Source: Anaerolineae bacterium
Lineage (GTDB): Bacteria; Chloroflexota; Anaerolineae; Promineifilales; Promineifilaceae
Direction of reading: 5' to 3'
Assembly: GCA_023384415.1 (NCBI GenBank)
Contig: JAHDWJ010000022.1
Span: forward strand, 1 to 64,000
Length of the DNA: 64,000 nt
This document shows, one piece after another, positions 63,974 through 64,000 of this stretch. The translations under genes were made by a program, and so were the position numbers. The notes beneath the pieces were generated by a model, which searched no databases, had not been told where the DNA came from, and worked only from the letters and a program-made list of their open reading frames with translations. Every line of letters begins with the position of its first letter. Within the stretch, counting starts at the first letter, position 1.

Positions 63974-64000
63974 ACAAGAAATAACGACCAAGCGGCCAAT

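Overview
The window looks like chromosomal DNA of a filamentous Chloroflexota bacterium (Anaerolineae / Promineifilum-like). This is inferred from gene content (glcEF, polyphosphate glucokinase, mreB, Rex, many large GT39-type membrane proteins, Wzm/Wzt export) and sequence style; no 16S rRNA is present to prove it. The most striking property is the 8-bp palindrome GCGGCCGC, which occurs about 130 times by hand count, roughly one per 480 bases, where only a few are expected by chance. It lies inside genes and between them, on both coding strands, much like HIP1 (GCGATCGC) of cyanobacteria. A second genome-wide signature is short degenerate tandem repeats with 7-bp (sometimes 8-bp) units. They lie between genes and are also inserted in frame inside genes (dnaE-type polymerase, aroA, several glycosyltransferases).

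Layout. 1-1093: 3' part of a tetratricopeptide gene made of nearly identical 126-bp units. 1429-6096 (minus): NAD(P)H-hydrate repair enzyme, a small membrane protein and two methyltransferases. 6373-8782 (plus): glycolate oxidase subunits GlcE and GlcF. 8808-10507: a DarT/DarG DNA ADP-ribosylation toxin-antitoxin pair. 10628-13000: glycoside-hydrolase-like lipoprotein, tRNA-Lys, YceI-like lipoprotein. 13369-18410: lone nuoN and a DnaE-family polymerase. 18585-19452: a PHD-like protein coupled to a papain/C39-like cysteine protease. 19479-21550: FAD oxidoreductase and greA. 21812-29360 (minus): GT39-like protein, a YfhO-flippase fusion, thiD and a small membrane protein, then a LysR regulator at 29453-30328. 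30603-33274 (plus): receiver protein, threonine synthase, enoyl-CoA hydratase. 33312-40338 (minus): class II aldolase, a BrnT/BrnA-type toxin-antitoxin pair, aroA, SEC-C protein, polyphosphate glucokinase, patatin, pyrimidine-nucleoside phosphorylase. 40679-43424 (plus): an MTA/SAH-deaminase fused to a CYTH-like domain, and an exported Reeler-like protein with CxxCH. 43495-44095 (minus): a DUF433 antitoxin with a broken DUF5615 toxin. 44344-49640 (minus): two GT39-like proteins. 50198-54858 (plus): ATP synthase F1 genes atpA-G-D-C. 55034-56869: mreB and convergent rex. 57701-63973 (plus): start of a polysaccharide assembly and export cluster: Wzc-type kinase, NusG-like antiterminator, TPR protein, Wzm, Wzt and a methyltransferase.

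How it fits together. The housekeeping genes point to an aerobic or facultative heterotroph with polyphosphate-dependent glucose phosphorylation, glycolate oxidation and Rex redox sensing. The surface genes (GT39-like enzymes, flippase fusion, Wzc/NusG/Wzm/Wzt) build and export glycans. The small accessory modules (DarTG, BrnTA, DUF433/DUF5615, PHD-protease) all sit in stretches that lack GCGGCCGC, which fits recent acquisition.
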